Positions 25,551 to 33,469 are shown, counted from the first letter of the stretch. The stretch: 36,764 nucleotides of DNA from Candidatus Freyarchaeota archaeon (GCA_030587365.1 JAUQZE010000048.1:1-36764), one strand, 5' to 3'. Numbers and translations: made by a program. The notes: generated from the sequence alone by a model not told the origin.

Positions 25551-26390
25551 TTAGGGAGTTTCGGCTTGTCGGATTCGATTATTTTTTGCGGGTTTGGTTT
25601 CTTCGATTATTTTTCCTTGGGATTTTATTATTTTTTCTTCTAGTTCTTTTTTGGCGGTTTTTACAGTTATGCTGGCGTTTTCTCCATGTGTTGTTAGGTA
25701 TAGCTCTGCTGTTATTCTCTTGTCTCGCTGGGGTTGGCTTTTTATCCATACTTGGGGATGTTTTTCTCTTATCTGATCTATTAGGGGGGAGAGGTCTGAT
25801 TCTATTAGTCCTTCTGTTATGATGTGTTCTTCCGCGTATTGGTTTTTGACTTTTTCTTTAAGTAGGGGGGTTAGGTGTTTTTCGAAGAGGACTTTTACTT
25901 CTTGGGGGAATCCAGGTAGGCTTATTATTTTTGTTTCTTTGATTTGTACTAGCGTTGCTGGTGCTAGCCCGACGGGGTTTAGGAATATCTGGCTGCCTCT
26001 GGGCACGTAGGCTAGTTTTTTCCTTTCTTCGGTCATTTCTTTGTGTTTTGCTCTTCCCATCTGGAATATGAGGTCGAATTTCTTTTCTAGGTCTTTTAGG
26101 AGTTCTTGGTTTATCTCTAGGGGTTGGTTTAGGGCTTTTGCTACGGCTTTTAGTGTCATGTCGTCGTATGTTGATCCTAGTCCTCCGGTGGTTATTATGA
26201 AATCCGGTTTCCTGCTGATTGATTCTCTCAGTGTTGATGTTATTGTTTCCAGATTGTCGGGTATTGTGGTTATGCGTGTTACTTCGATACCCAGCGCGGT
26301 TGCCTGGTTGCAAATATAGTAGCTGTTGGTGTCTTGGATTCTTCCTGCGAGCACCTCGTTTCCTATTATTATGATCTCCATGCTGGTCAT
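25551..26390 (-). CDS. cinA: CinA-like protein, molybdopterin-binding (MoCF) domain only
   Basis: A short archaeal CinA/NMN-deamidase-related protein with only the MoCF-biosynthesis-like domain (about residues 4-170) and the following alpha/beta part. Diagnostic blocks are IIIIGNEVLAGRIQDTNS, ITTGGLGSTYDDMT and PVGLAPATLV followed by ISLPGFPQEVKVLFE. The family is linked to pyridine-nucleotide salvage (COG1058), but substrates of the short form are uncertain. The C-terminal amidohydrolase of bacterial CinA is absent, as usual in archaea. ATG 26390 or ATG 26381 (MEIIIIGNE) both work; a TATA-like GATAAAAAC at 26407-26415 suggests a nearly leaderless message. The coding strand is strikingly rich in A and C, which creates long false frames on the other strand. 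It is probably not functionally tied to the sulfate genes upstream. Confidence 0.85.
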   Translation of the reverse strand: MTSMEIIIIGNEVLAGRIQDTNSYYICNQATALGIEVTRITTIPDNLETITSTLRESISRKPDFIITTGGLGSTYDDMTLKAVAKALNQPLEINQELLKDLEKKFDLIFQMGRAKHKEMTEERKKLAYVPRGSQIFLNPVGLAPATLVQIKETKIISLPGFPQEVKVLFEKHLTPLLKEKVKNQYAEEHIITEGLIESDLSPLIDQIREKHPQVWIKSQPQRDKRITAELYLTTHGENASITVKTAKKELEEKIIKSQGKIIEETKPAKNNRIRQAETP

Positions 26391-26406
26391 TTTTTAACCC
26401 GCTTCT

Positions 26407-26415
26407 GTTTTTATC
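26407..26415 (-). promoter_or_regulatory. TATA box for cinA
   Basis: GATAAAAAC on the minus strand lies about 20-30 bp ahead of the two possible ATG starts (26390, 26381), implying a leaderless or very short leader. It separates cinA from the APS kinase gene upstream. Confidence 0.4.
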
Positions 26416-26548
26416 AGAGGTTTGATTTAAACGTCTAAAACATTTGCGGTAGGCACTATTTGACTGAGGACAGAGATTGTCTTCCTAACCTCGCTAAGCA
26501 CCCCAAAGCAGCTGTCTTTGCCTACGAGTTGGAGCGAAGGTTTTTCTG

Positions 26549-27091
26549 TTAATTTGTTCCTGTTTGGGGAACGTATCCCAAATCCTCCAGTTTTTTGAGT
26601 ATTTTGTTTACACTTTCTTCTACGCTTTCCTTGGATGTGTCTACCATGACCTCGGGGTTTAACGGTTCTTCATAGGTGTCCTGGATTCCGGTTAGGTCGT
26701 TTATTTCGCCATTTATCGCCTTTTTATAGAGGCCTTTGGGGTCTCGTCTTATGCATTCTTCTAGGGGGCATTTTACCCAGACCTCAACGAAGTTTCCTAT
26801 TTGGTTTCTGGCGTTTTCACGGAAGTTTCTGAAGGGCGAGATTAAGCCTACTATTACTGCTACTCCGTTTCTTACCAAGAGTTTGGTTACGTAGGCTACT
26901 CTTTTGGCGTGGGTTTCTCGATCCTCTTTGGTGAACCCTAGGTCTGGGCTCAGATTTTTTCTAACCTCGTCCCCGTCAAGAACTTCTACATTTAAGCCTT
27001 TTTTCCTTAGAGCCTTTTCTAGGGCTCGCGCTATTGTAGTTTTTCCCGATGCGGGTAATCCAGTGAGCCAGACTCCGAAACCTTCCCTCAT
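26549..27091 (-). CDS. cysC: Adenylylsulfate (APS) kinase
   Basis: This phosphorylates the 3' hydroxyl of adenosine 5'-phosphosulfate with ATP to give PAPS, the universal sulfuryl donor. The Walker A motif is GLPASGKTT (residues 11-19), and VLDGDEVRKNL holds the Asp that positions APS. Then come DLGFTKEDRETH, the family motif ISPFRNFRENAR, and DPKGLYKKA with TGIQDTYEEP, the APS-binding lid. Length is about 180, normal for a single-domain enzyme. The start was chosen at ATG 27091: a full GGTGATC Shine-Dalgarno core sits five bases ahead, overlapping the stop of the upstream AP gene. It is the last gene of the RHH-sat-DHH-AP-cysC run. A GTG at 27100 in frame would overlap that signal. Confidence 0.93.
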   Translation of the reverse strand: MREGFGVWLTGLPASGKTTIARALEKALRKKGLNVEVLDGDEVRKNLSPDLGFTKEDRETHAKRVAYVTKLLVRNGVAVIVGLISPFRNFRENARNQIGNFVEVWVKCPLEECIRRDPKGLYKKAINGEINDLTGIQDTYEEPLNPEVMVDTSKESVEESVNKILKKLEDLGYVPQTGTN

Positions 27092-27096
27092 GCAGA

Positions 27097-28473
27097 TCAC
27101 CAGGTTATCGCTTTGCCTCGCATTTCTTTTGGAACTGTTACATTTAGTATGCTTAGAACTGTGGGGGCTACATCGAGAATATTAAGGTTTTGAAGTTCTG
27201 AGCCAGATTCTTTTGTTGGATCATAGAGTATGAATAGTCCATACTCGGAGTGTACCGCATCATCTGGTCCAGTGTCGTTTTCTGAAAGGTATAGGGTGTC
27301 GTACCCGATTGTTCCCGCGGATCTCCAGTATAGGTCGTCGAGGTAGACTATTAAATCGGGGGAATCTCCGTTGAGTTCTTCGTAGATTTCTTCCGGCCTG
27401 TATACTTTATTATTAAACGTTTCCCCATTGGGTCCATGAATCTGCTTTAATTTTTCCGCTAATTCGTCTAGGGTTTTTTCGTAGTCTTCGGGAGTAACGG
27501 TTCCTTGGGGCTCTCTTCCTTCGACGTTTATGAATATTCTAGCGTAGTAGCCGCCCCACCCCCAGGCTTTGGTTTTGCCCCAGTCAATCTGGGATTCCTC
27601 TAGAGCTATACCTCTCTCCAGTTTGCCTTTTGTTTTCAGGTATCCTTCTTTCATCAGCCACTGGTTGATGCAGAAGGCTCCCTTCATTCCTTTGGCGCCG
27701 TGGTCTGAAACTACTATTACTATTGCATCCTTGTCTATGAGTTCTAGTAGGGCGCCTATCTCTTTGTCTAGGTATTTGTAGTATTCTTTGACTACGTTTT
27801 CGTATTTGTTATTGGGAACGTATTTTGGGTGTTCTTTGTCGAAAAATTTCCAGAAGGCGTGATGTATTCTGTCTAAACCGATTTCTACGAAAGCGAAGAG
27901 ATCCCACTCCTTTTTTTGTATTAGGTAGTTTATCACTTTGAAGTGTTGTTTAGTCATTTCGTATATTTGTTCTAAGACTTTGTCTCTTTCCTCTGTTCTG
28001 AACTCTACATCGAATATGTACTCTCGGAACTGTTCTTCCAGTTCATTCTTTAATTCTTTGGGATAGGTGTAATCCTTAGTGGCGTCTGGAGTTATGAAGC
28101 AGGAGATAATGCACCCATTAACTGGCTTGGGGGGGTAGCTTGGGGGTACTCCTACTACACAAGATTTGAGTCCTTTTTCCGATAGGATGTCCCAGATGGT
28201 TTTGTGTTTTATGGATTTGGAGTTTGCTATCCATGTCTCGTATGAGTAGCTCTTTTTGTGTCTAAACCCGTATAAGCCGAGTGTTCCGGGATCTCTGCTT
28301 GTCATCATAACCATCCATGCGGGAATCGTTATTGCAGGTATGCAGGACTTTAGTTTGCCGTAGACACCGTGGCGGATCATTTTCTTAATGTTAGGTAGTT
28401 CGTCCAGAAATTTTTCGAAAATCAGTTCTGGTGCCGCACAGTCCAATCCTATAATCAATACTTTCTTTGACAT
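27097..28473 (-). CDS. Alkaline-phosphatase-superfamily phosphodiesterase, paralog 2 (inside the sat operon)
   Basis: A soluble type I phosphodiesterase-like enzyme. All metal and nucleophile positions are present: D11 in IIGLDCAAP, T49 in PAITIPAW, D201 and H205 in LDRIHHAFW, D257-H258 in SDHGA, and H408 in DAVHSEYG. DPGTLGLYGFRHK is the counterpart of the TGKNPGKLG block in the paralogs. At 458 residues it is shorter than paralogs 1 and 3 because it lacks most of an insert after the SDHG region and the lysine-rich tail. The gene starts 2 bp after the DHH stop and ends inside the cysC ribosome-binding site, so it is co-translated with sulfate-activation enzymes. That makes APS, PAPS, PAP or a sulfated product its likely substrate, but no reaction can be proven from sequence. 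Confidence 0.85.
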   Translation of the reverse strand: MSKKVLIIGLDCAAPELIFEKFLDELPNIKKMIRHGVYGKLKSCIPAITIPAWMVMMTSRDPGTLGLYGFRHKKSYSYETWIANSKSIKHKTIWDILSEKGLKSCVVGVPPSYPPKPVNGCIISCFITPDATKDYTYPKELKNELEEQFREYIFDVEFRTEERDKVLEQIYEMTKQHFKVINYLIQKKEWDLFAFVEIGLDRIHHAFWKFFDKEHPKYVPNNKYENVVKEYYKYLDKEIGALLELIDKDAIVIVVSDHGAKGMKGAFCINQWLMKEGYLKTKGKLERGIALEESQIDWGKTKAWGWGGYYARIFINVEGREPQGTVTPEDYEKTLDELAEKLKQIHGPNGETFNNKVYRPEEIYEELNGDSPDLIVYLDDLYWRSAGTIGYDTLYLSENDTGPDDAVHSEYGLFILYDPTKESGSELQNLNILDVAPTVLSILNVTVPKEMRGKAITW

Positions 28474-28475
28474 TT

Positions 28476-29525
28476 CTATAGATTCGCTCCTAACCTCGGT
28501 AATACCAGTTCTAGAAATTTTTTCGTTTCGTTCCTAGGCACAACTGCTGCAACCACCTCTTTTTTACCGCCTGCGCTGTAACCTAAACCTTTGGCGAAAT
28601 TTATTATTTCGTTGGAATCGAAGAGGTTATTCCCGTTTCTTATATATACTTGATCCCGATCCTTAAACCAGCCTCTGTTCACGATTACCACTATGTTGTC
28701 GTTGTTCTTCCAAGCGAGCCTCTTTGTGATGGTAGAGGTGGTGTTGTAGGGTGTGTTTATTTCCCAGATTAGAATTTTACCCTCTATGCGGGTTGGCGGT
28801 TTACTGGTTTCTTTCTCTACGTCTTCTCTCAGTTTTTCAAGATTTTTCTTCCATGTCGAGTGTTCTAAGATTGCCTTTGGATCGTTTTTTAATAACAAGT
28901 AAGGGGCTTCGAGTACACCGTTTCTGTCTCCCACTTTGTAATTGGAGTCTATTAGTTCAGCCATTCTGAGGAGATCGTCAAAAGAAATTCCCAACTTTTC
29001 GATGAAGTCTTTTACCACTTTGTAGATGTCTTTTATGTTCTTGAGTTTGGTTTCGTGATCGCCTACAGCGCCGAGAACCGCAGTAATACTTACCGGGTTG
29101 CCCAGATAATTGTTGACAAACCAGGATGCCGAGGGATATTTTTCACCATTTATTCCCTCAATTATGGGGTTGAAGTGGTAAACCTCTTCTATTTTTTCTT
29201 GGATGTGGTGATCAAAGTAAAATATTTCCGCTTTTGAAGCGTTTTTTAGTTTTAGGATGTTGTTTTTTGGAAAGTTTATGTCAGCTATTATTATGAAATG
29301 GTAGTTGTGTGAGCTTATTCTGTTTATTTCATAGTCTTCTAGAACATAGTTTCCAATAGTTGGTGTGTAATTTTCAATAATCAATTCTTTCTTCATTTTC
29401 CCAAGATATTCTAGAAATAATGTTGCTGAGGATATGCCGTCTATGTCCCAGTGATGAATTATTAATCCCTTTTTATAGTTTTTAACTCGCTCAATCTCAA
29501 GTTCACCGCGTTCAGATGAATACAT
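28476..29525 (-). CDS. DHH-family phosphoesterase (possible PAP phosphatase / NrnA-like)
   Basis: A DHH-DHHA1 phosphoesterase. The metal-binding N-terminal domain has HHWDIDG (24-30; H-x-D-x-D), D82 in IIADINFP, the name-giving D105-H106-H107 in FYFDHHIQ, and D156 in AVGDHET. The C-terminal DHHA1-like domain ends in the glycine-rich GYSAGGKKEVVAA (315-327), where relatives have GGGHxxAAG; here Lys-Lys replaces the usual His. NrnA-type members hydrolyse 3'-phosphoadenosine 5'-phosphate (PAP) to AMP and degrade nano-RNA. PAP is the by-product of PAPS-dependent sulfation, which fits this position 7 bp after sat and 2 bp before AP paralog 2. ATG 29525 is preceded by GTGGAGTGAA. Confidence 0.88.
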   Translation of the reverse strand: MYSSERGELEIERVKNYKKGLIIHHWDIDGISSATLFLEYLGKMKKELIIENYTPTIGNYVLEDYEINRISSHNYHFIIIADINFPKNNILKLKNASKAEIFYFDHHIQEKIEEVYHFNPIIEGINGEKYPSASWFVNNYLGNPVSITAVLGAVGDHETKLKNIKDIYKVVKDFIEKLGISFDDLLRMAELIDSNYKVGDRNGVLEAPYLLLKNDPKAILEHSTWKKNLEKLREDVEKETSKPPTRIEGKILIWEINTPYNTTSTITKRLAWKNNDNIVVIVNRGWFKDRDQVYIRNGNNLFDSNEIINFAKGLGYSAGGKKEVVAAVVPRNETKKFLELVLPRLGANL

Positions 29526-29532
29526 CTGGTCT

Positions 29533-30672
29533 TCACTCCACGAAGGGATTTCCCGACCGCAGAATTATGTTAGTTACCTCGGGACGCATCATTTCCTCTG
29601 GAGGACGCTGCCCTCTTATGAACAACTCGCGTATCTTTGTTCCGCTGAATTTTATGCATTGCTCTTCCTCGTGGGGGCAGGTTTTCTCGTTAACAACACC
29701 GCCGCACTTTTTACAGTAGTAGAACTCCTTGAAGAAAAGAGGGATTATTCCCAAGTCGGGAAATTCATCGAATATGTCTTGTGCGGCGTAGGGTGGGTAG
29801 AAGTCGCCCACTCCCGCGTGGTCTCTTCCCACTATGAAGTGGGTGCATCCGAAGTTTTTTCGTACAATGGCGTGGAATATTGCTTCTCGGGGCCCGGCAT
29901 ATCTCATTTCAAAGGGTAGGATGCTTATAACTGCACGATCTTTTAGATAATAATGTTTTATTAGAGCATCATAGGCTTCCAGTATGACTTCGTCTCTGAA
30001 GTCACCCTTTTTCTTTTTTCCGATGACAGGATTGATGAATACTCCGTCAACGAAAGTTAGAGCGGTTTTTTGTACGTATTCGTGTCCCTGATGGGGAGCG
30101 TTTCTGGTTTGAAATCCGACTATGGTTCTCCACCCTTTCTCCTTAAATAGTATCCTAGTTTCTACTGGTCTTAGGTTATATTTTGAGAATGGAGTTTTCA
30201 TCTCGTTTATTAGGTCGATCTTTCCTCCTAAAAGTAGGTCTCCCATATCCTTTAACTTGGCAACACCGGGATGGATGTTGTCTAGGGTTCCGTAAACTTT
30301 CTGGGCAAATTCCCTTTTGTTATATCCGTATACCTCTTCCACATGCATTAGTGCTAGAGGCCTGTTTTCGTATGAGAGGGTGATTGTGTCATCGTTTCTT
30401 TTTTCAAAATTACTTGGAGCGTCTAGGATTATGGGCAGTGTCCAAGGTAAATCATTGGCTAATCTTTTATCGTTCAGAACGTTGAAATAGTCTTCCTCCA
30501 AAAGAAAGCCTTCTAGGGGACTAAAGACCCCTTTGGCGATGTTTTCCAAATCCTTAGCTAGTCCCTCTTCTACGTTTAGTGTTGGAAGTTCGCTTGCTTG
30601 TTCCAAGAATTTTTCTTTTTCACGTTCCGCTATTTCCCTGTTTATGAGTTTTCCACCATGAGGTTTCGGCAT
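29533..30672 (-). CDS. sat: Sulfate adenylyltransferase (ATP sulfurylase)
   Basis: This makes adenosine 5'-phosphosulfate (APS) and pyrophosphate from ATP and sulfate. Signature blocks are VGFQTRNAPHQGHEYV (Q188-T-R-N and H194-x-x-H197), ALTFVDGVFINPVIG, ILPFEMRYAGPREA and GRDHAGVG (282-289). Toward the end, C320-xx-C323, C332 and H334 form the zinc-binding motif seen in archaeal and many bacterial homodimeric Sat proteins. KFSGTKIRELFIRGQRPP closes the domain. Length 379 is normal; no APS-kinase fusion is present, and cysC is separate three genes downstream. AGAAGGT precedes the ATG. The gene follows the RHH regulator by 28 bp. With APS kinase present and no AprAB or PAPS reductase in view, activation for sulfation is favoured over dissimilation. 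Confidence 0.95.
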   Translation of the reverse strand: MPKPHGGKLINREIAEREKEKFLEQASELPTLNVEEGLAKDLENIAKGVFSPLEGFLLEEDYFNVLNDKRLANDLPWTLPIILDAPSNFEKRNDDTITLSYENRPLALMHVEEVYGYNKREFAQKVYGTLDNIHPGVAKLKDMGDLLLGGKIDLINEMKTPFSKYNLRPVETRILFKEKGWRTIVGFQTRNAPHQGHEYVQKTALTFVDGVFINPVIGKKKKGDFRDEVILEAYDALIKHYYLKDRAVISILPFEMRYAGPREAIFHAIVRKNFGCTHFIVGRDHAGVGDFYPPYAAQDIFDEFPDLGIIPLFFKEFYYCKKCGGVVNEKTCPHEEEQCIKFSGTKIRELFIRGQRPPEEMMRPEVTNIILRSGNPFVE

Positions 30673-30700
30673 CTATAAAACCTTCTGAATAGTATACGGT

Positions 30701-30937
30701 TTACCCCAGATATCCTAGGGCTCTTAGCCTTTGCTTTATCCTCTCCTCATCCTCTTTGCTGAAAGGCTCCCCTTCTTCTTCCTCTTCTGCTACGATCTCA
30801 CGAAGCACATATGTGACGTAGCTTGAAACCGATGTAAAGCCGGTGTCTTTAATTCTCTCTTTTATCTTCTTAAAGAGTGGTGTGGGTATAGAAACCGTTG
30901 TAAATTTCTTATCCTTTTCAGGCAATTTGAACACCAT
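30701..30937 (-). CDS. Ribbon-helix-helix (CopG/MetJ-like) regulator of the sulfate operon
   Basis: A 78-residue protein with a ribbon-helix-helix fold. The beta strand KFTTVSIPTPLFKKI supplies the DNA-contacting residues, helix 1 is LFKKIKERIKD, then a turn at TGFTSVSS and helix 2 SYVTYVLREIVAEE. A glutamate-rich linker leads to a C-terminal helix KEDEERIKQRLRALGYLG. That tail resembles the C-terminal tails of AP paralogs 1 and 3 and is unusual for RHH repressors. As first gene before sat, it is the likely regulator of the operon and of itself: symmetric sites lie directly at its promoter and start codon (30938-30984). An antitoxin role is possible for RHH proteins, but no toxin gene is adjacent. 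Confidence 0.8.
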   Translation of the reverse strand: MVFKLPEKDKKFTTVSIPTPLFKKIKERIKDTGFTSVSSYVTYVLREIVAEEEEEGEPFSKEDEERIKQRLRALGYLG

Positions 30938-30984
30938 TTAATTAATTATATTTAATTAAGACTAATGCCTTAGTCTATTTAAAA
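30938..30984 (-). promoter_or_regulatory. Promoter with tandem and inverted operator-like sites for the sat operon
   Basis: Two TTTAATTAA copies (30937-30945 and 30951-30959), each holding the palindrome TTAATTAA, are spaced 14 bp apart and touch the RHH start codon. Directly beside them is a perfect inverted repeat, GACTAA-TGCC-TTAGTC (30960-30975). The minus-strand TATA-like TTTTAAATAG lies at about 30976-30986, which would put the transcript start at about 30954-30957. RHH proteins bind short palindromes as dimers arranged in tandem, so these are natural binding sites for the adjacent regulator. Regulation itself is inferred. Confidence 0.5.
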
Positions 30985-31081
30985 TTTTCAAAAAGTCTAT
31001 AAATACATTTTAAAAAGATGTTTTGGTGAAGTGGTCATTGAGCAAGTTCATTTAATGGATTTGGAGAGGTTGCTATTTGGT

Positions 31082-32668
31082 TTATATCTTTTTTAGTTCC
31101 TTTAATTTTCTGATTTTTTTCTTTATGAGGATTTTTTCTATTTCTACATCTTGGTACCCAATCTCTTTTTTGGTTAACTCTGAGCCCTCCCGGAATATTT
31201 CAGTCAAAACTCTGCCATCTATATCCTTGGGAATCGGTACGTGAAATGTGTAAAGTATTGTGGGAGCGAGGTCGTAAATTTTTGCGTCCTTTACATTGCA
31301 TCCCTCTTTGATGTCGGGACCGTGCGCTATAAATATGCCTTGAAGTTTGTGATATGCTGACCAAACGTTTTTTGAGTAGTCCCAGATGCTTCTTAGTAGA
31401 CTATCACTTATCCTGTAACCCTCGTTCGGTATTACCACAAGGTCTGGTGCAAACTCCAGATGTTCTCCATTGTATAGTTCCTCCTTTCTTTTGACATCGG
31501 TTACCAGATTTTGCCCCGTTTTTGGATCCTTTATCATTTTTATTTCTTTGATTAGTTGTGTTCTTAGAGTTTCGTACTCTTTTGGGTCAAGTTCTGGATT
31601 TAGGAACACACCGCATTCTCCCACAAGGATTGCCTTGGTTGTACTCCAGTCTACTTGCCTTATCAGGTAAGGACTAGGAACTTCTGGCGGGAGTATCCTC
31701 TGCTGGAGACTCATTAACTTTTCCTTTGGTATTAGTCGCCTCACTAGTTTATCTAAACCTAACTGACGGATTATCTGTGATGTTTTCTTGTTGTATAACC
31801 AGAGGTTGGTTAATATTATATTAAAAATGGAGAGGTTCAGGTATCCTTTCTCCCAGAGCCACCTATTCAGTGAGAATGTTGCTTTTAAGCCAACGAAGCC
31901 GTGGTCCGACATTACTATAATGTTGGTGTCTTCCTCAAGCTGGTCAAGTAGTTTTCCAATTTCTGCATCGATTAATTTCCAAATTTTTTCAATAACTCCA
32001 CCAAATCTTTCCTCTCTTTGTTCCATGTTTTTCCAGAAAAAGTGTTGTATGGCATCGGTGTAAAAGATGGTTGTGTGAATAAAATCAGGCGAGTAACTTC
32101 GAAGTAGATATCTCGTTACTTCAAACCTTTTTCTAATAAGTTCCTCTACCTCTAAAGCTAACCCCTCTTTTCTAGCTAATTGATACTCGGGATTAAGAGT
32201 AATTTCGCTAGGATTTATCTTATAATCATACTCTTCGACTAAAAACTTTTTCAGATCTTTTGGAAAGGTGTAATCTGCAGAATCAGACATGGGGAAACCG
32301 GAAACTATAAAGCCTCTAATCCTTCTTGGAGGGCATAAAAGGGGAAGATTTATGATACCGGAATTTAAACCATACTCGCCTAAATAGTCCCAAATTTCCT
32401 TACTTCGAAAAGGATCAGAAGCCATCACGGTTAATTCGAGATTTTTGATATCGAATCCGCACCAACTGTACAGGCCTAACTTTCCGGGATTTTTGCCCGT
32501 GGAATAAGATTTCCAAGCTGGCGAAGTCGTAAATGGATACGTACTCTGCAAATCTCCCCAAACACCTTTTTCCATAAGCTTTCTAAAAGTTGGTAACTGT
32601 CCTTGTTCAACCAAAGGTAAAATTATGTTCCAAGTTGCACCGTCCAAACCGATTACTAAGACTTTCAA
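31082..32668 (-). CDS. Alkaline-phosphatase-superfamily phosphodiesterase, paralog 3
   Basis: The same soluble two-metal fold as the paralogs. Ligands, counted from TTG 32668, are D9 in VIGLDGATW, T48 in FTTSPAWKS, D205 and H209 in TDAIQHFFW, D255-H256 in SDHGFVG and H440 in SAYHKLQG. STGKNPGKLGLYSW is shared with paralog 1, as are the long insert after the SDHG region and the lysine-rich ending IRKLKELKKI. The TTG start is favoured: CGGTGGGTG lies eight or nine bases ahead, and MKVLVIGLDG is the family start. ATG 32707 would add 13 residues that overlap this signal. It lies upstream of the RHH-sat operon on the same strand, separated by about 140 bp containing the operon's promoter. It is not a formylglycine sulfatase. 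Substrate unknown. Confidence 0.83.
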   Translation of the reverse strand: MKVLVIGLDGATWNIILPLVEQGQLPTFRKLMEKGVWGDLQSTYPFTTSPAWKSYSTGKNPGKLGLYSWCGFDIKNLELTVMASDPFRSKEIWDYLGEYGLNSGIINLPLLCPPRRIRGFIVSGFPMSDSADYTFPKDLKKFLVEEYDYKINPSEITLNPEYQLARKEGLALEVEELIRKRFEVTRYLLRSYSPDFIHTTIFYTDAIQHFFWKNMEQREERFGGVIEKIWKLIDAEIGKLLDQLEEDTNIIVMSDHGFVGLKATFSLNRWLWEKGYLNLSIFNIILTNLWLYNKKTSQIIRQLGLDKLVRRLIPKEKLMSLQQRILPPEVPSPYLIRQVDWSTTKAILVGECGVFLNPELDPKEYETLRTQLIKEIKMIKDPKTGQNLVTDVKRKEELYNGEHLEFAPDLVVIPNEGYRISDSLLRSIWDYSKNVWSAYHKLQGIFIAHGPDIKEGCNVKDAKIYDLAPTILYTFHVPIPKDIDGRVLTEIFREGSELTKKEIGYQDVEIEKILIKKKIRKLKELKKI

Positions 32669-33108
32669 ATTTGTACACCCACCGTTGTTACAAACTATAC
32701 CTAACATGTATTCAAAGCGTTTTTAGTCTTTCCCTACAGCACCAACATAACAAAAAATCGTCCAGAGCACAATGTGTACCAAATTTAATACATATTAATA
32801 TCTTTTTTATTTCGCTCAGACTAGAAAATAAACATATAATTTTTGCGAATACTTTTAGAGAGCTTGTGGGATAAGGTCACTGGAAGAACTGCTGCCGCCC
32901 TTCAGATTCGTCCTAGATAAACCTGGGCTCTATTCAATCAGAAAAGTACATCTTATTGCTCACGAAGTACAAAAACATAGAAAGAATTAATCTCCTCCGA
33001 ATAGCTATTGGAGGAACGTACAAAATAAGTTCACCAGTCTTGAACGAATATGAATAATAATATTCAAGAATATTGTTTCCTATAATAGGAGTATTACTCT
33101 TTAAATAA
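32669..33108. other. Intergenic region upstream of AP paralog 3
   Basis: No convincing gene is visible. An 89-codon minus-strand frame (32934-33203) runs across the left arm of the inverted-repeat element at 33109 and has no recognisable domain, so I do not call it. An AGACTAA half-site like that in the sat-operon operator lies at 32723-32729 on the minus strand, about 55 bp before the paralog 3 start. Confidence 0.3.
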
Positions 33109-33302
33109 TTATAACCCACTTTCCGCACCCTTCGCGAATATTTTGGTATTTTTTCGTTTTCTCCAATTACTGCTTGCGTCTCCTGCACCGGTTCGGAGTT
33201 CACCCGAAATTTATGCGGAAAAGGTTCCCACCTTCTTCACAGACTTGCGAATTGCGCAAAAATAGAAAAAAATAAACCAAAGGTGCGGAATGTAGGTTAT
33301 AA
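33109..33302. repeat. 194-bp element bounded by 24-bp inverted repeats
   Basis: The 24 bases at 33109-33132 (ending CCGCACCCTT) are the reverse complement of 33279-33302 (containing GGTGCGGAA and GGTTATAA) at 21 of 24 positions. No transposase or open gene lies between them. Size and terminal inverted repeats fit a MITE-like element or a long RNA stem. No target-site duplication is obvious and no second copy is seen here. Confidence 0.5.
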
Positions 33303-33469
33303 CTCAAGAAAGTATAATTATTTATCTTAATTTGATAAAAGCATGATAGGCCTTTGTCCTTCTATAATGATGTGTGTATATGTGATGTCTTAGATGTGGG
33401 AGAATGTGGATTAAGATTAGGTTTTATTGAAACAATAAACTAAAAGAAGTATGGGAGAAGTGTTAAAAA

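Noticed and set aside
25430..25822. 130-codon plus-strand hydrophobic frame
   Set aside because: It is mostly antisense to the end of cinA, and the very G/T-rich strand gives artificial Leu/Phe/Val runs.
25858..26313. 151-codon minus-strand frame within cinA
   Set aside because: An out-of-frame shadow of a well-supported CinA protein; rich in Arg/Asn/Thr because of the skewed base composition.
23055..32668. Reading the AP proteins as formylglycine sulfatases
   Set aside because: None has the C/S-x-P-x-R motif; each has a Thr nucleophile in a T-x-P-A-W context typical of phosphodiesterase-type members.
32934..33203. 89-codon minus-strand frame, with a TP-IGN-LE-Y stretch loosely like part of the DHH protein
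   Set aside because: It crosses one arm of the 33109-33302 inverted repeat, has no domain, and the resemblance covers about 15 residues only. Not strong enough to call a gene or a relic.
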